64,000 nucleotides of DNA from Caulobacter sp. NIBR1757 (GCF_027912495.1 NZ_CP115463.1:3112501-3176500), one strand, 5' to 3'. Shown: positions 46,876-55,318, counted from the first letter of the stretch. The notes: a model not told the origin generated them from the letters alone. Program-made: numbers and translations.

Positions 46876-48954
46876 ATGACCCGTATCGCGTTGATGGCCG
46901 GCATCGCCGTCGCCACCGTTTGCGCCGCCGGCGCCGCCACCCCCGCCGCCGCCGACGAAGGCATGTGGACCTTCGACAACCTGCCCACCGCCAAGATCGA
47001 GGCCGACTACGGCGTCAAGCTGGACGCGCGGTGGCTGGACCATGTCCGCCTGTCGGCCGTGCGCATCGCCGGCTGTTCGGCCAGCTTCGTCTCCAAGGAC
47101 GGGCTGATCCTGACCAACAACCACTGCGTCCAGGGCTGCACCAGCGCCCTGTCGTCTCCGACCACGGACTATGTGAAGAACGGCTTCCGCGCCAACCTGC
47201 GCGAAGAGGAACTGAAGTGCCCGGGCCAGACGGCCGAGGTGCTGCTGTCGATCACCGACGTCACCGCCGAGGTCCGCGCCGCCGGGGCCGGCAAGACGGG
47301 CGAAGACTTCGTGAAGGCCCGCGACGCCGCCGCCAGCGCCGCCGAGAAAAACGTCTGCGGGGCCGAGGCCGGCGTCCGCTGCCAGACGATCAGCCTGTAC
47401 CGGGGCGGCCAGTACAAGGTCTACAGGTTCCAGCGCTACACCGACGTGCGCCTGGTCTTCGCGCCGGAGTTCGACATCGCCTTCTTCGGCGGCGACCCGG
47501 ACAATTTCAACTTCCCCCGCTACGACCTCGACGCCGCCTTCCTGCGCGCCTACGGGGCCGACGGCAAACCGGTGGCGACGAAGAACTTCCTGAAGTGGAA
47601 CGCCTCGGCCCCCAAGGAAGGCGACCTGACCTTCGTGGTGGGCAACCCCGGCTCCACCGAGCGCCTGCTGACCGTCGCCCAGATGGAGACCCAGCGCGAT
47701 CTGACCATCCCGATCGGCCAGCTGCAGCGCTCTGAACTGCGCGGCCGCTACCTCGAATACGCCAAGGGCGGCGACGAACAGAAGCGCACCGCCGGCGACG
47801 CCCTGTTCGGGCTGGAGAATGGCTTCAAGGTCTTCTACGGCCGCCAGCTGACCCTCAACGACAAGGGCTTCATGGACGCCAAGCGGGCCGCCGAGGACGA
47901 ACTGCGCGCCAAGGTGAAGGCCGATCCGGCCCTGTCGGCGAAGCTCGGCGATCCCTGGGCCGACGTCGAAAAGGCGCAGGTCGCCTACCGTGACAACTGG
48001 CTGGAGTATCGCCAGCTGGAGACCGAGGCCGGCGGCGGCGCCCGCCTCTACAACTGGGCTCAGACCCTGGTCCGCGCCAGCCGCGAGAAGGCCAAGCCGG
48101 CCGGCGAGCGCTCGCCCGACTACAGCGACGCCGCCCTGGCCCGCATGGAACGCGGCCTGATGGCGGGCACGCCGGTGATCGCCGGCATCGACCAGCTGAA
48201 GCTCGAGCACTGGCTGCTGAAGACGCGGGAATACCTGACCGTCGACCATCCGGGCGTGAAGACGATTCTCGGCAAGGAAAGCCCGCAGGGCCTGTCGGCC
48301 CGTCTCGTGTCGGGCAGCAAGCTGGGCGATCCGGCCGTGCGCAAGGCCCTGTGGGACGGCGGCATGGCGGCCATCGAGGCTAGCGACGATCCGATGATCC
48401 AGTTCGTGCTGCGCACCGAGGGTCAGGGCCGCGCCCTGAGGAAGGTCTGGGAAAGCCAGGTCACCGCCCCGGTCGATTCGGCCGCCGAGCGCATCGCCCA
48501 GGCCCGCTTCGCGGTCTATGGCGAGAGCGTCTATCCGGACGCGACCTTCAGCCTGCGCCTGTCCTACGGCAAGGTTCAGGGCTGGACCTATCGCGGGACC
48601 ACCGTGCCGGCCTTCACGAAGATCGGCGGGACCTTCGACCGCGCCACCGGCGAGGCGCCCTTCGCCCTGCCGAAATCCTGGCTGGACAAGCAAGCGTCCC
48701 TCAACGCCGACACGGTGTTCGACTACACGACCACCAACGACATCATCGGCGGCAACTCCGGCTCGCCGGTGATCGACGCCAAGGGCCAGGTGATCGGCGC
48801 GGCCTTCGACGGCAACATCCACAGCCTGGGCGGGGCGTACGGCTACGACGGAACGCTGAACCGCACCGTCGTGGTCTCGACGGCGGCCATCACCGAGGCG
48901 CTGGTCAAGGTGTATGGGCAGACGAACCTGGTGAAGGAACTGACCGGGAAGTAG
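46876..48954 (+). CDS. S46 family dipeptidyl-peptidase (DPP7/DPP11-like)
   Basis: Exported serine peptidase releasing N-terminal dipeptides, 692 residues. The signal peptide ends near TPAAAD. The N-terminal MWTFDNLPTAKI is typical. The catalytic triad is suggested by His83 in LTNNHC, Asp in DIAFFGGDPDNF and Ser in IIGGNSGSPVID. An AGGAAAAGAG site precedes ATG 46876. It runs divergently from the ABC exporter operon, 172 bp apart. It probably supplies peptides for growth. The specificity residue was not assigned. Confidence 0.94.
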   Translation: MTRIALMAGIAVATVCAAGAATPAAADEGMWTFDNLPTAKIEADYGVKLDARWLDHVRLSAVRIAGCSASFVSKDGLILTNNHCVQGCTSALSSPTTDYVKNGFRANLREEELKCPGQTAEVLLSITDVTAEVRAAGAGKTGEDFVKARDAAASAAEKNVCGAEAGVRCQTISLYRGGQYKVYRFQRYTDVRLVFAPEFDIAFFGGDPDNFNFPRYDLDAAFLRAYGADGKPVATKNFLKWNASAPKEGDLTFVVGNPGSTERLLTVAQMETQRDLTIPIGQLQRSELRGRYLEYAKGGDEQKRTAGDALFGLENGFKVFYGRQLTLNDKGFMDAKRAAEDELRAKVKADPALSAKLGDPWADVEKAQVAYRDNWLEYRQLETEAGGGARLYNWAQTLVRASREKAKPAGERSPDYSDAALARMERGLMAGTPVIAGIDQLKLEHWLLKTREYLTVDHPGVKTILGKESPQGLSARLVSGSKLGDPAVRKALWDGGMAAIEASDDPMIQFVLRTEGQGRALRKVWESQVTAPVDSAAERIAQARFAVYGESVYPDATFSLRLSYGKVQGWTYRGTTVPAFTKIGGTFDRATGEAPFALPKSWLDKQASLNADTVFDYTTTNDIIGGNSGSPVIDAKGQVIGAAFDGNIHSLGGAYGYDGTLNRTVVVSTAAITEALVKVYGQTNLVKELTGK

Positions 48955-48961
48955 GACCGCC

Positions 48962-49003
48962 AAATCCTCCCTCGGCAGGCCGAAGGCCTGACGGGGGAGG
49001 ATT
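48962..49003. repeat. Short hairpin, solo derivative of family C
   Basis: Stem AAATCCTCCC / GGGGAGGATTT encloses an inner hairpin CAGGCC-GAA-GGCCTG. The sequence matches the outermost part of the right arm of the element at 30867, closed on itself, so it looks like a deletion derivative. It sits just after the S46 peptidase stop and could work as a terminator. Confidence 0.75.
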
Positions 49004-49045
49004 TCCCAGTTGCCCCTCGGAGCGGACGGTCCTACCCCTCGGCCC

Positions 49046-49870
49046 ATGCCCCTCTCCCCCGCCCTGCTCGCCGAGCTCGACGCCTTCCTGGTCGAGCTCA
49101 ACCACGCCTCCGCCGCCACCATCCTGCCGCTGTTCCGGGCCGACCACGGGCTCGAGGACAAGGGGCTGGCCGGTCCGCCCGGCACGGTGTTCGACCCCGT
49201 CACCGAGGCCGACAAGGCCGCCGAGCGCGCCATCCGCGCCCTGATCAACGCCCGCTACCCGGACCACGGCATCATCGGCGAGGAGTACGGCGAGGAGAAC
49301 GCCGACGCCGATTTCGTCTGGGTGCTCGACCCGGTCGACGGCACCCGCGCCTTCATCGCCGGCCTGCCGCTGTGGACCACCCTGATCGGCCTGCGCCACG
49401 AAGGCCGGCCGGTGCTCGGCTCGATCGGCCAACCCTACATCGGCGAGCTCTATATCGGCGGGGCGGCCACCGGCTCGCGGCTGATGGCGCGCGGCGCCTC
49501 GACGCCGATCCGCGTGCGCCCCTGCCCCAAACTGACCGAGGCCATCATCTGCACGACTGACCCGGCCATCCTGACCGGTCCGGAGCTGGGATCCTGGACC
49601 CAGGTCCGGGCCGCCGCCCGCCTGGCGCGACTGGGCCTCGACGCCTACGGCTACGCCATGGTCGCCATGGGCAAGATCGATCTCGCCCTCGATACCGGCC
49701 TGAAGGTCTGGGACGTGGAAGCGGTGATCCCGGTCATCGAGGGGGCCGGCGGCATCGTCACCCAGTGGGACGGCAAGCCCGCCCGCACCGACGGCGATCA
49801 GTTCGCCTTCGCCGGCGACCGCGCCTGCCTGGAGGCGGCGCTGGTCACCCTCAAGCGGTCAGCCCACTAG
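49046..49870 (+). CDS. Inositol monophosphatase family enzyme (HisN-like histidinol-phosphatase)
   Basis: Mg-dependent phosphatase of 274 residues. Metal motifs: TEADKAAE, then GEEYGEEN, DPVDGTRAFIAGLP, and C-terminal LKVWDVEAVIPVIEGAGG. The TRAF-type spacing and the ending with TQWDGKPA resemble histidinol-phosphatases of the HisN type, making histidinol in histidine synthesis. That specific role is inferred. Start ATG 49046. It overlaps the convergent hydrolase gene by 4 bp. Confidence 0.88.
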   Translation: MPLSPALLAELDAFLVELNHASAATILPLFRADHGLEDKGLAGPPGTVFDPVTEADKAAERAIRALINARYPDHGIIGEEYGEENADADFVWVLDPVDGTRAFIAGLPLWTTLIGLRHEGRPVLGSIGQPYIGELYIGGAATGSRLMARGASTPIRVRPCPKLTEAIICTTDPAILTGPELGSWTQVRAAARLARLGLDAYGYAMVAMGKIDLALDTGLKVWDVEAVIPVIEGAGGIVTQWDGKPARTDGDQFAFAGDRACLEAALVTLKRSAH

Positions 49871-50823
49871 ACCTTCGGGACCAGCGGATCGACGAAGCCG
49901 TCGAAGGCGGCCCAGACCTGGGCGCGGATGTCGTCGGTTTCCTGGAACAGTTCGTGGTAGGCGCCGGAGATCTTGCGCCATTCGCCCCTGGGCATTCGGG
50001 CGACGATGGCCTGCTGGTCCGCGTTGTCGACCAGAGCCTCCAGCCCCGCGCCCAGCACCAGCACCGGCAGGTCCAGCGCCGCCACCTGCGGCGACGTCTT
50101 CAGCCAGGCCGAGGCGGCGAAGGCGAAGTCCAGCCAGCTCCAGGTGCCGGCCCCAAGCCGCATCTCCGGACAGGCGGCCAGCTGGGCCATCGTCCGGGCA
50201 TAGCGCCTGTCGTCGTGGGTCAGGATGTTGCCGTCGAACGGACTGCCGTGCGGATCGCCGGGCTGGTTGAGGATGTAGTTGGCGCCCTGCAGCCGGGCCA
50301 TCAGCCAGGCCAGGGCCCGCGTCGGCGCCTTCGGCCGGCCGGGCGTCAGCAGCCCCATCATCGGGGCCGACAGGAAGGCCCCGACGAACCGCTTCGCCTG
50401 CCCCTGGGCCAGGGCCAGGGTGGTCAGGCATCCGCCCATCGAATGGCCGACGGCCAGCCAGGGCTGCGGCATCCGAGCGGCGAAATGATCGACCAGGGCG
50501 CCGTAGTCGGAGACGAAGTCGCCGAACCCCACCGCGTGGCCCTTCAGCCGGTCCGGCAGCAGCCGGTGCGACAGCCCCTGGCCGCGCCAGTCATGGACCA
50601 CGACCACGAAGCCGCGGGCCATCAGTTCGCCCACGACCTCGTAGTATTTCTCGATGGCCTCGGTCCGCCCGGGGCTGAGCACCACCGAGCCCCGCGCCTT
50701 GCCGGGCGGGGTGAAGATCGCCCCGCGCAGCCGCGCGCCGTCCGCCCCCTTGAACCATTCGCCCACGGCGCCCGGCGGGACCGGGGCTTCGGGGATGTCA
50801 AGCAGGGGGGCGTTTAGGGTCAT
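49867..50823 (-). CDS. Alpha/beta hydrolase (lysophospholipase-like)
   Basis: Serine hydrolase of 318 residues. Nucleophile elbow GHSMGG, oxyanion region near VVLSPGRTEAIEKYYEVV, and candidate catalytic His in AYHELFQE. N-terminal half has HDWRGQGLSHRLL, the pattern of monoacylglycerol lipases/lysophospholipase L2. Probably cytosolic; no signal peptide. Start overlaps the stop of the next exported protein gene by ATGA, so the two are co-translated. Confidence 0.9.
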   Translation of the reverse strand: MTLNAPLLDIPEAPVPPGAVGEWFKGADGARLRGAIFTPPGKARGSVVLSPGRTEAIEKYYEVVGELMARGFVVVVHDWRGQGLSHRLLPDRLKGHAVGFGDFVSDYGALVDHFAARMPQPWLAVGHSMGGCLTTLALAQGQAKRFVGAFLSAPMMGLLTPGRPKAPTRALAWLMARLQGANYILNQPGDPHGSPFDGNILTHDDRRYARTMAQLAACPEMRLGAGTWSWLDFAFAASAWLKTSPQVAALDLPVLVLGAGLEALVDNADQQAIVARMPRGEWRKISGAYHELFQETDDIRAQVWAAFDGFVDPLVPKV

Positions 50824-51485
50824 TTTTTCGGGCGCTCGTCGAGTTCGATGCGGCTCGGCGCGCGCGCCAGCTTGAGGGTGACCATGCCCGCCATCAGCTC
50901 CGGATCATAGCTCGGCGCGCCGGCGATCACCGGCAGCGGCCTGGCCGCGCCCTTGGCGTCCACGGCCGTGCCCGAGCCGGCGCCATGCAGCACCACCCGC
51001 TTGACCTTGGGCGCCGCGAAGCCGATCAGGCCGGCCTTGGCCTTGATGGCCTTCTGGCATTGGGCCACGGCGGCGGCGAGCTCGCCGGCGTCCATGGTCG
51101 CGGCCGGCGGCGTCCTGGCCAGCATCATCATCTGGCCCTTGAATTTCGAGCCCTCCGGCGCGGTCATCTCGATCGTCGCCTTGGCCTTGAGGTCGGCCAG
51201 GGTCGGCAGCCGGGTCACCCGCCCGTCCGGTCCGAGCGGCAGCGGCGTGCGCGTCCCCCCGGGCCCAACCAGGGTGAAGGTCAGCGGCCCGCCGCTTTCG
51301 ACCTTGTAGAAGTAGGCCAGGGTGAATTTCGTGCGGTCGGCGGCCGGGATGCTCAGGAACAGATCCAGGAACGGGAACAGCTTGCCGGCCTCGACGCCCT
51401 TGCTCTTGGCGAAGGCTTCACCGGCCAGGCCGAGGGGCAACAGGGCGGCCAGACCCGTCAGGGCGGCGCGGCGGGTGGTGGTCAT
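50820..51485 (-). CDS. Exported protein of unknown function, paralogue 1
   Basis: A 221-residue exported protein. The N-terminus MTTTRRAALTGLAALLPLG with twin Arg could be a Tat or Sec signal, cut near EAFAKS. The mature part has KLFPFLDLFLSIPAADRTKF, a beta-rich middle, and HGAGSGTAVDAKGAARPLPV near the end. It is clearly related to the protein at 52040 (FLDxFLxxxxxxRxxxxxxY pattern and a distal SGTAV). Start ATG 51485 has GAGG upstream. Upstream of and overlapping the hydrolase gene. Confidence 0.75.
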   Translation of the reverse strand: MTTTRRAALTGLAALLPLGLAGEAFAKSKGVEAGKLFPFLDLFLSIPAADRTKFTLAYFYKVESGGPLTFTLVGPGGTRTPLPLGPDGRVTRLPTLADLKAKATIEMTAPEGSKFKGQMMMLARTPPAATMDAGELAAAVAQCQKAIKAKAGLIGFAAPKVKRVVLHGAGSGTAVDAKGAARPLPVIAGAPSYDPELMAGMVTLKLARAPSRIELDERPKK

Positions 51486-51548
51486 CGAATGCCTCATGCG
51501 GAACGCCCCCGGCCTCCCTCGAACAGAAAAGCAGCCAAACGCCGAAAT

Positions 51549-51585
51549 GCAAAGCGGCGCGGAAGGGTCACCCCCTCCGCGCCGC
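51549..51585 (-). terminator. Probable intrinsic terminator after the SCP2 gene
   Basis: On the minus strand, a 10-bp stem GCGGCGCGGA / TCCGCGCCGC with a 12-base loop, followed by TTTGCATTT. It lies 25 bp past the SCP2 stop. Confidence 0.6.
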
Positions 51586-51609
51586 CCGCAAAACCGTTCG
51601 GTGTGGCGT

Positions 51610-51918
51610 TTAGGCCATGCGCGCGAACAGGGCGCCCATCTTCGGCTGCAGCGACATGGCGAGACCCATGTCCGACAGCTTCAGGCGGCCGCTCATGAAG
51701 GCCATGGTGGCGTCCAGCTTGCCCGCGCCCATTTCCAGCAGGTCAGCCAGCGAAATGGTCATGGTCAGATCGGCCGGCGCGTCTTCGTTGGTGACGGTGC
51801 CGCCGTCGATGTGGATGAAGCCGTCGCCCTTGAGGTCGAACTTCAGGGTCTTTCCCAGACCGGAATCGTCGCCCACGGCGGCTCTCACGCGATCGGTAAC
51901 TTCTTGCAGATTGCTCAT
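51610..51918 (-). CDS. SCP2 sterol-binding-domain protein
   Basis: A 102-residue single-domain lipid-binding protein of the sterol carrier protein 2 fold. Pattern: VGDDSGLGKTLKFDLKGDGF, then DLTMTISLADLLEMGAGK and AFMSGRLKLSDMGLAMSL. It is likely a cytosolic carrier of acyl-CoA or other hydrophobic molecules; the ligand is not known. It sits between two paralogous exported-protein genes, on the same strand. Confidence 0.92.
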   Translation of the reverse strand: MSNLQEVTDRVRAAVGDDSGLGKTLKFDLKGDGFIHIDGGTVTNEDAPADLTMTISLADLLEMGAGKLDATMAFMSGRLKLSDMGLAMSLQPKMGALFARMA

Positions 51919-52039
51919 GCCGCTCTCCCTAGATGTCAGGCGATCAAGCGATAGCTTTCTCGCGCTCGCCGGGCAAGCGAACAGCGTTTAGATCGTCGAA
52001 AAAAGTGACGCGGGCGACACCTTCGCCCCGAAGAGGTTC

Positions 52040-52723
52040 CTAGCCGAACACCACGCCCGAGTGTTTCGGCCCGGCGAATTCCATCCGCCATGGGGCCTTG
52101 GCGAAGCGCAGTTTGGCGGCGCTGGCCTGGGCCGTGGGGTTGAAGGCGGGCGAGCCCTTGAACATCGGCAGCGGCGCGGTCTGTCCGTCGAACATCACCG
52201 CCGTGCCCGAACCGCCGCCGGGGAAGGCCACCTGGACCATCTTCGGCGCAACCATGCCGAACTTGCCGGCCGCCTTCTTGACGATGGCGTTGGCGTCGTT
52301 GAGGTAGTCGGCCACCTTGCGGGCGTCCATCTCGATCGCCGGTTTGGAGCCCCAGACCAGGCCGATGCGCACCGAGAAACCGCCGGCGTTCGGACCTTCG
52401 AAGACCATCTTCGATTTTTCGACCAGCTGCTTGAGGCTGGGCTCCTTCTCGAACCGGCCATCGGCGGCGATCGGCACGTCGGTGCGGGTCCCGTCCTTGT
52501 CGATCCACCAGGCGCGCACGCCCTTGGGCGGATTGCCGTTCTGGGTCAGGTAGAAATCGACCTTCAGCCGGGCCCGCTCGGCCGGCGTCATGCGCAGGAA
52601 GTTGTCGAGGAAGACGTACACCTTGGAGACATCGGTCTCACGCGTGGCGGCGACCGCCTGTCCCGCGAACAACGGCACGGTCAGGAGCGGAGCGAAGAAG
52701 AGGACGCGGCGGCTGACGGTCAT
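52040..52723 (-). CDS. Exported protein of unknown function, paralogue 2
   Basis: A 227-residue protein. The signal peptide runs from MTVSRRVLFFAPLLTVPLF to a cut near AVAAT. The mature part has KVYVFLDNFLRMTPAERARL, a beta-rich middle and PGGGSGTAVMFDG, followed by a distal LRFAKAPWRMEF. The same landmarks occur in the protein at 50820, showing an ancient duplication. Start overlaps the exported methyltransferase-like gene stop by ATGA. Confidence 0.78.
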   Translation of the reverse strand: MTVSRRVLFFAPLLTVPLFAGQAVAATRETDVSKVYVFLDNFLRMTPAERARLKVDFYLTQNGNPPKGVRAWWIDKDGTRTDVPIAADGRFEKEPSLKQLVEKSKMVFEGPNAGGFSVRIGLVWGSKPAIEMDARKVADYLNDANAIVKKAAGKFGMVAPKMVQVAFPGGGSGTAVMFDGQTAPLPMFKGSPAFNPTAQASAAKLRFAKAPWRMEFAGPKHSGVVFG

Positions 52724-53622
52724 TTAGGCTTCACAAGCTTGAGGGTCATGCGATCGCTCTCGCCGATCGCATCATACTTGGCGTGGTCGAAACCGGCCTT
52801 CGGCGGCTGCCCCCGGGGGGCGGACAGTCGCGTCGGCGGCAAGGTCCATACGCCAAAAGGGTGCTTCCTGTCGTCTTTCGGGTTGGCGTTGATCTCACTG
52901 TCGGCTGACAGCAAGAATCCTGCCTCTTTCGCCAACTGGATCGCGTAGTCCTGTTGCACATAGCCGTCAGCCGCCAGCGGGTCCTGTACAGCGCCCGGCA
53001 CGCCGCGATGTTCCTCGATGCCCAGAACCCCGCCGGGCTTGAGCGCCGCGAAGGCGTCGCGGAAGGCCTTGTCGGCGATGCCGGCCGCCATCCAGTTGTG
53101 CAAATTGCGCAGAAACAGCACCAGATCGGCGCTTCCGGCCGGGGCCACGGGCCCGCTGGTCGGGCCGAAGGCGGTGACCTCGACGGCGCCGTAGACCTTC
53201 TTGTTGTCGGTCAGCTTGCGCTTGTAGGCCTCGACCACCTCGGTCGTCTGCGGGTCCGACGGCTCGAGGTTGGCGACGTAGAGCTTGCCGCCCGTCGCAT
53301 CCAGGAACGGCGCCAGGATATCGGTGTACCAGCCGGCCCCGGGCCAGAACTCGACAACCGTCTGTCCCGGTTTGAGACCCCAGAAGGTCAGGCTCTCGAC
53401 CGGGTGGCGCCATGCGTCGCGGGCCTTGTCGGCGGGCAGGCGCCAGGCGCCGGCCACGGAGTCGCCGATCGTGGCGATCTTGCCGATTTCGGCCGGCTTG
53501 CCGCCCTTGGGGGCTTCCGCGTTCGGGGTCTCTGCCGTCTTCTTGCCGCAACCCGCCAGCGCCAGGCTGGCGGCGCCGGCCACCAGGGCCCGCCGCGACG
53601 GAATGAACAGATCTGAACGCAT
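52720..53622 (-). CDS. Methyltransferase-fold lipoprotein, paralogue 1
   Basis: A 300-residue protein with a lipoprotein signal: hydrophobic stretch, then LALAGC, with the lipid site at that Cys. The mature part has a Rossmann methyltransferase motif I (VVEFWPGAGWYTDILAPF) and motif IV-like ADLVLFLRNLHNW. Near the end are HPFGVWTLPPTRLSAPRG and the closing ESDRMTLKLVKPK. It resembles a group of predicted exported methyltransferases. Why a SAM-type fold lies outside the cytoplasm is unclear. Start ATG 53622; GTG 53634 is an alternative. Confidence 0.82.
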   Translation of the reverse strand: MRSDLFIPSRRALVAGAASLALAGCGKKTAETPNAEAPKGGKPAEIGKIATIGDSVAGAWRLPADKARDAWRHPVESLTFWGLKPGQTVVEFWPGAGWYTDILAPFLDATGGKLYVANLEPSDPQTTEVVEAYKRKLTDNKKVYGAVEVTAFGPTSGPVAPAGSADLVLFLRNLHNWMAAGIADKAFRDAFAALKPGGVLGIEEHRGVPGAVQDPLAADGYVQQDYAIQLAKEAGFLLSADSEINANPKDDRKHPFGVWTLPPTRLSAPRGQPPKAGFDHAKYDAIGESDRMTLKLVKPK

Positions 53623-53704
53623 GCGTACTGTCACTTTCAGGATCGCCCCCGCGCTCGCGAACGTGCCATAGCGGCTATGGGCGCCCGCGTCAAAATCCCG
53701 GTTT

Positions 53705-54550
53705 CTACTTCGGCTTCACGAACCGAAGCGTCATGCGGTCACTTTCCCCAACAGAATCAAAGGGCGCACGGTCAAAGGTCGGGTCGTCGGGCTGGCCGCG
53801 AGGGGCCGATTGCCGCACGGGCGGCAGGGTCCAGACGCCGAAGGGGTGGTCCTTGTCGTCCTTGGGGTTGGCGTTGATCTCCGACTTGGCCGCCAACCTG
53901 AAGCCGGCCTTCTCGACCGCCGCGACGACGAAGGCCGTCGACATGTAGCCGGTCGGCGCGCCCTCGGCCTGGGGCAGCGGGTCGGCCCGGTGGTCCTCGA
54001 CGCCGAGCATGCCGCCCGGCTTCAGCACCGCGAAGAAGTCGGCCATCACCTTGTCCAGCATGCCGCCGCCCAGCCAGTTGTGGACGTTGCGGGCAGTGAT
54101 CACGAGGTCGGCCGAGCCGGGCGGGCCGAGCGGCCCCGACTTCGGCCCGAACCCCACGTAGGCGATGTCGCCGAAAGTCGCCTTGTCGGCGTATTTGGCC
54201 TCGAAGTTGGCCCGTCCCTTCCTCGCCCCTTCGGACAGGGCCGGGTTGGCCAGGTCGGCCACGCCGGCGATATAGGTCCCGCCCGTGGCCTTGGCGTAGG
54301 GGGCGAGAATCTCGGTCCAGTAGCCGCTCCCCGGACTGATCTCGATCACCGTCTGCTTCGGCTTGAGGCCCCAGAAGGTCAGGCTCTCATAGGGATGGCG
54401 GTGCGGGTCGCGCGCGAGGTGGGCGGCCCCGCGCTGGGGTCCGGCGATGGCGGCCTTCAAGGCCTCGTCGGTGGCCCCCCTGGCGAAGGCGGTTCCGCTG
54501 CTCAGGGCCGTGGCCCCCATCAGAACCAGTGTCGCGCGCCGATCCAGCAT
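53705..54550 (-). CDS. Exported methyltransferase-fold protein, paralogue 2
   Basis: A 281-residue protein, tandem paralogue of the preceding entry. The signal peptide MLDRRATLVLMGATALSSG is cut near AFARG; there is no lipobox. Motif I is VIEISPGSGYWTEILAPY, then ADLVITARNVHNW, and the shared ending HPFGVWTLPPVRQSAPRG and ESDRMTLRFVKPK. Shared YESLTFWGLKP opens the domain. It is transcribed ahead of paralogue 1 and divergent from hsp20. Confidence 0.83.
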   Translation of the reverse strand: MLDRRATLVLMGATALSSGTAFARGATDEALKAAIAGPQRGAAHLARDPHRHPYESLTFWGLKPKQTVIEISPGSGYWTEILAPYAKATGGTYIAGVADLANPALSEGARKGRANFEAKYADKATFGDIAYVGFGPKSGPLGPPGSADLVITARNVHNWLGGGMLDKVMADFFAVLKPGGMLGVEDHRADPLPQAEGAPTGYMSTAFVVAAVEKAGFRLAAKSEINANPKDDKDHPFGVWTLPPVRQSAPRGQPDDPTFDRAPFDSVGESDRMTLRFVKPK

Positions 54551-54622
54551 GCTGCTCTCCCCAAAAGTCGAGGCGGCAGCCTAGCCCTCATAACGGGGCG
54601 GCGAAACCCTGTTCGGTCACCC

Positions 54623-54651
54623 CTTGAAAAGCAAATCCCCCCTCACCAATT
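54623..54651 (+). promoter_or_regulatory. Possible RpoH-type heat-shock promoter for hsp20
   Basis: CTTGAA at 54623-54628 matches the -35 of alphaproteobacterial sigma-32 promoters. A weak CCAATT-type -10 lies about 17 bp further on. Start of transcription would fall near 54660, giving a 5' leader of about 105 nt, long enough for a thermometer. Confidence 0.45.
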
Positions 54652-54734
54652 CATCAATCGAAGACGCCGCTACCGGGTCTTCACGGGTTCGCAGACGAGG
54701 CCAAACGGGTCGTCGATGAGCCCGGTAACCGCAA

Positions 54735-54755
54735 CCTTGCTTATGCAAAGAAGGA
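54735..54755 (+). promoter_or_regulatory. ROSE-like RNA thermometer hairpin
   Basis: Stem CCUU-G-CUU / AAG-AAGG with loop AUGCA hides the Shine-Dalgarno AAGGA (54751-54755). The G (54739) has no partner, as in the U(U/C)GCU element of rhizobial ROSE thermometers. The hidden site is 11 nt before the hsp20 ATG. Warming would open the weak stem and allow translation. Confidence 0.6.
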
Positions 54756-54766
54756 TGTGACCAACC

Positions 54767-55225
54767 ATGCGTACGATCGATTTTTCGCCCCTGTACCGTT
54801 CCGTTGTCGGCTTCGACCGGCTCGCCACCCTGCTGGACTCGGCGGCCGCCCAGGAAAGCCAGGCGGGCTACCCCCCCTACAACATCGAGCGCACCGGTGA
54901 AGACGCCTACCGCGTCGAGATCGCCGTCGCCGGCTTCCGCCCCGATGAGCTCGCCATCGAGGTGAAGGAAAACCTGCTCACCGTCACCGGTCGCAAGGCG
55001 GCCAATGACGAGGCCCGCAAGTTCCTCCACCGCGGCCTTGCCGAGCGCAACTTCGAGCGCCGCTTCCAGCTCGCCGACTATGTGGTCGTGACCGACGCCA
55101 ACCTCGCCGACGGCCTGCTGGCCATCAGCCTGGAGCGCCAGCTTCCGGAAGCCCTGAAGCCCCGCACCGTGGCGATCAACACCACCCCGGCCGGGGCCCT
55201 GATCGAGACCGACAAGGCCGCCTAA
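54767..55225 (+). CDS. Small heat-shock protein (Hsp20/IbpA type)
   Basis: ATP-independent chaperone holding unfolded proteins, 152 residues. N-terminus MRTIDFSPLYRSVVGFDRL is typical of the class A alphaproteobacterial Hsp20. The alpha-crystallin domain runs from about residue 35 to 130 (YRVEIAVAGFRPDELAIEVK, then GLAERNFERRFQLADYV). Leader carries a ROSE-like element and possible RpoH promoter, consistent with heat induction. Monocistronic, with a strong terminator. Confidence 0.94.
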   Translation: MRTIDFSPLYRSVVGFDRLATLLDSAAAQESQAGYPPYNIERTGEDAYRVEIAVAGFRPDELAIEVKENLLTVTGRKAANDEARKFLHRGLAERNFERRFQLADYVVVTDANLADGLLAISLERQLPEALKPRTVAINTTPAGALIETDKAA

Positions 55226-55252
55226 GCCCCAAGGCAGGCCTCAACAGGGAAA

Positions 55253-55284
55253 GGGCGGCGTCCCCAGCGCCGCCCTTTTTCTTT
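55253..55284 (+). terminator. Intrinsic terminator of hsp20
   Basis: Eight-bp stem GGGCGGCG / CGCCGCCC, loop TCCCCAG, then TTTTTCTTT. Located 27 bp after the hsp20 stop. Confidence 0.92.
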
Positions 55285-55318
55285 GCGCGCTACCGGCCGA
55301 GCGCCGGAGAAGTCGGCC

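Noticed and set aside
46819..49248. Long minus-strand open frame opposite the S46 peptidase
   Set aside because: No domain-like features, and it crosses two real genes on the other strand.
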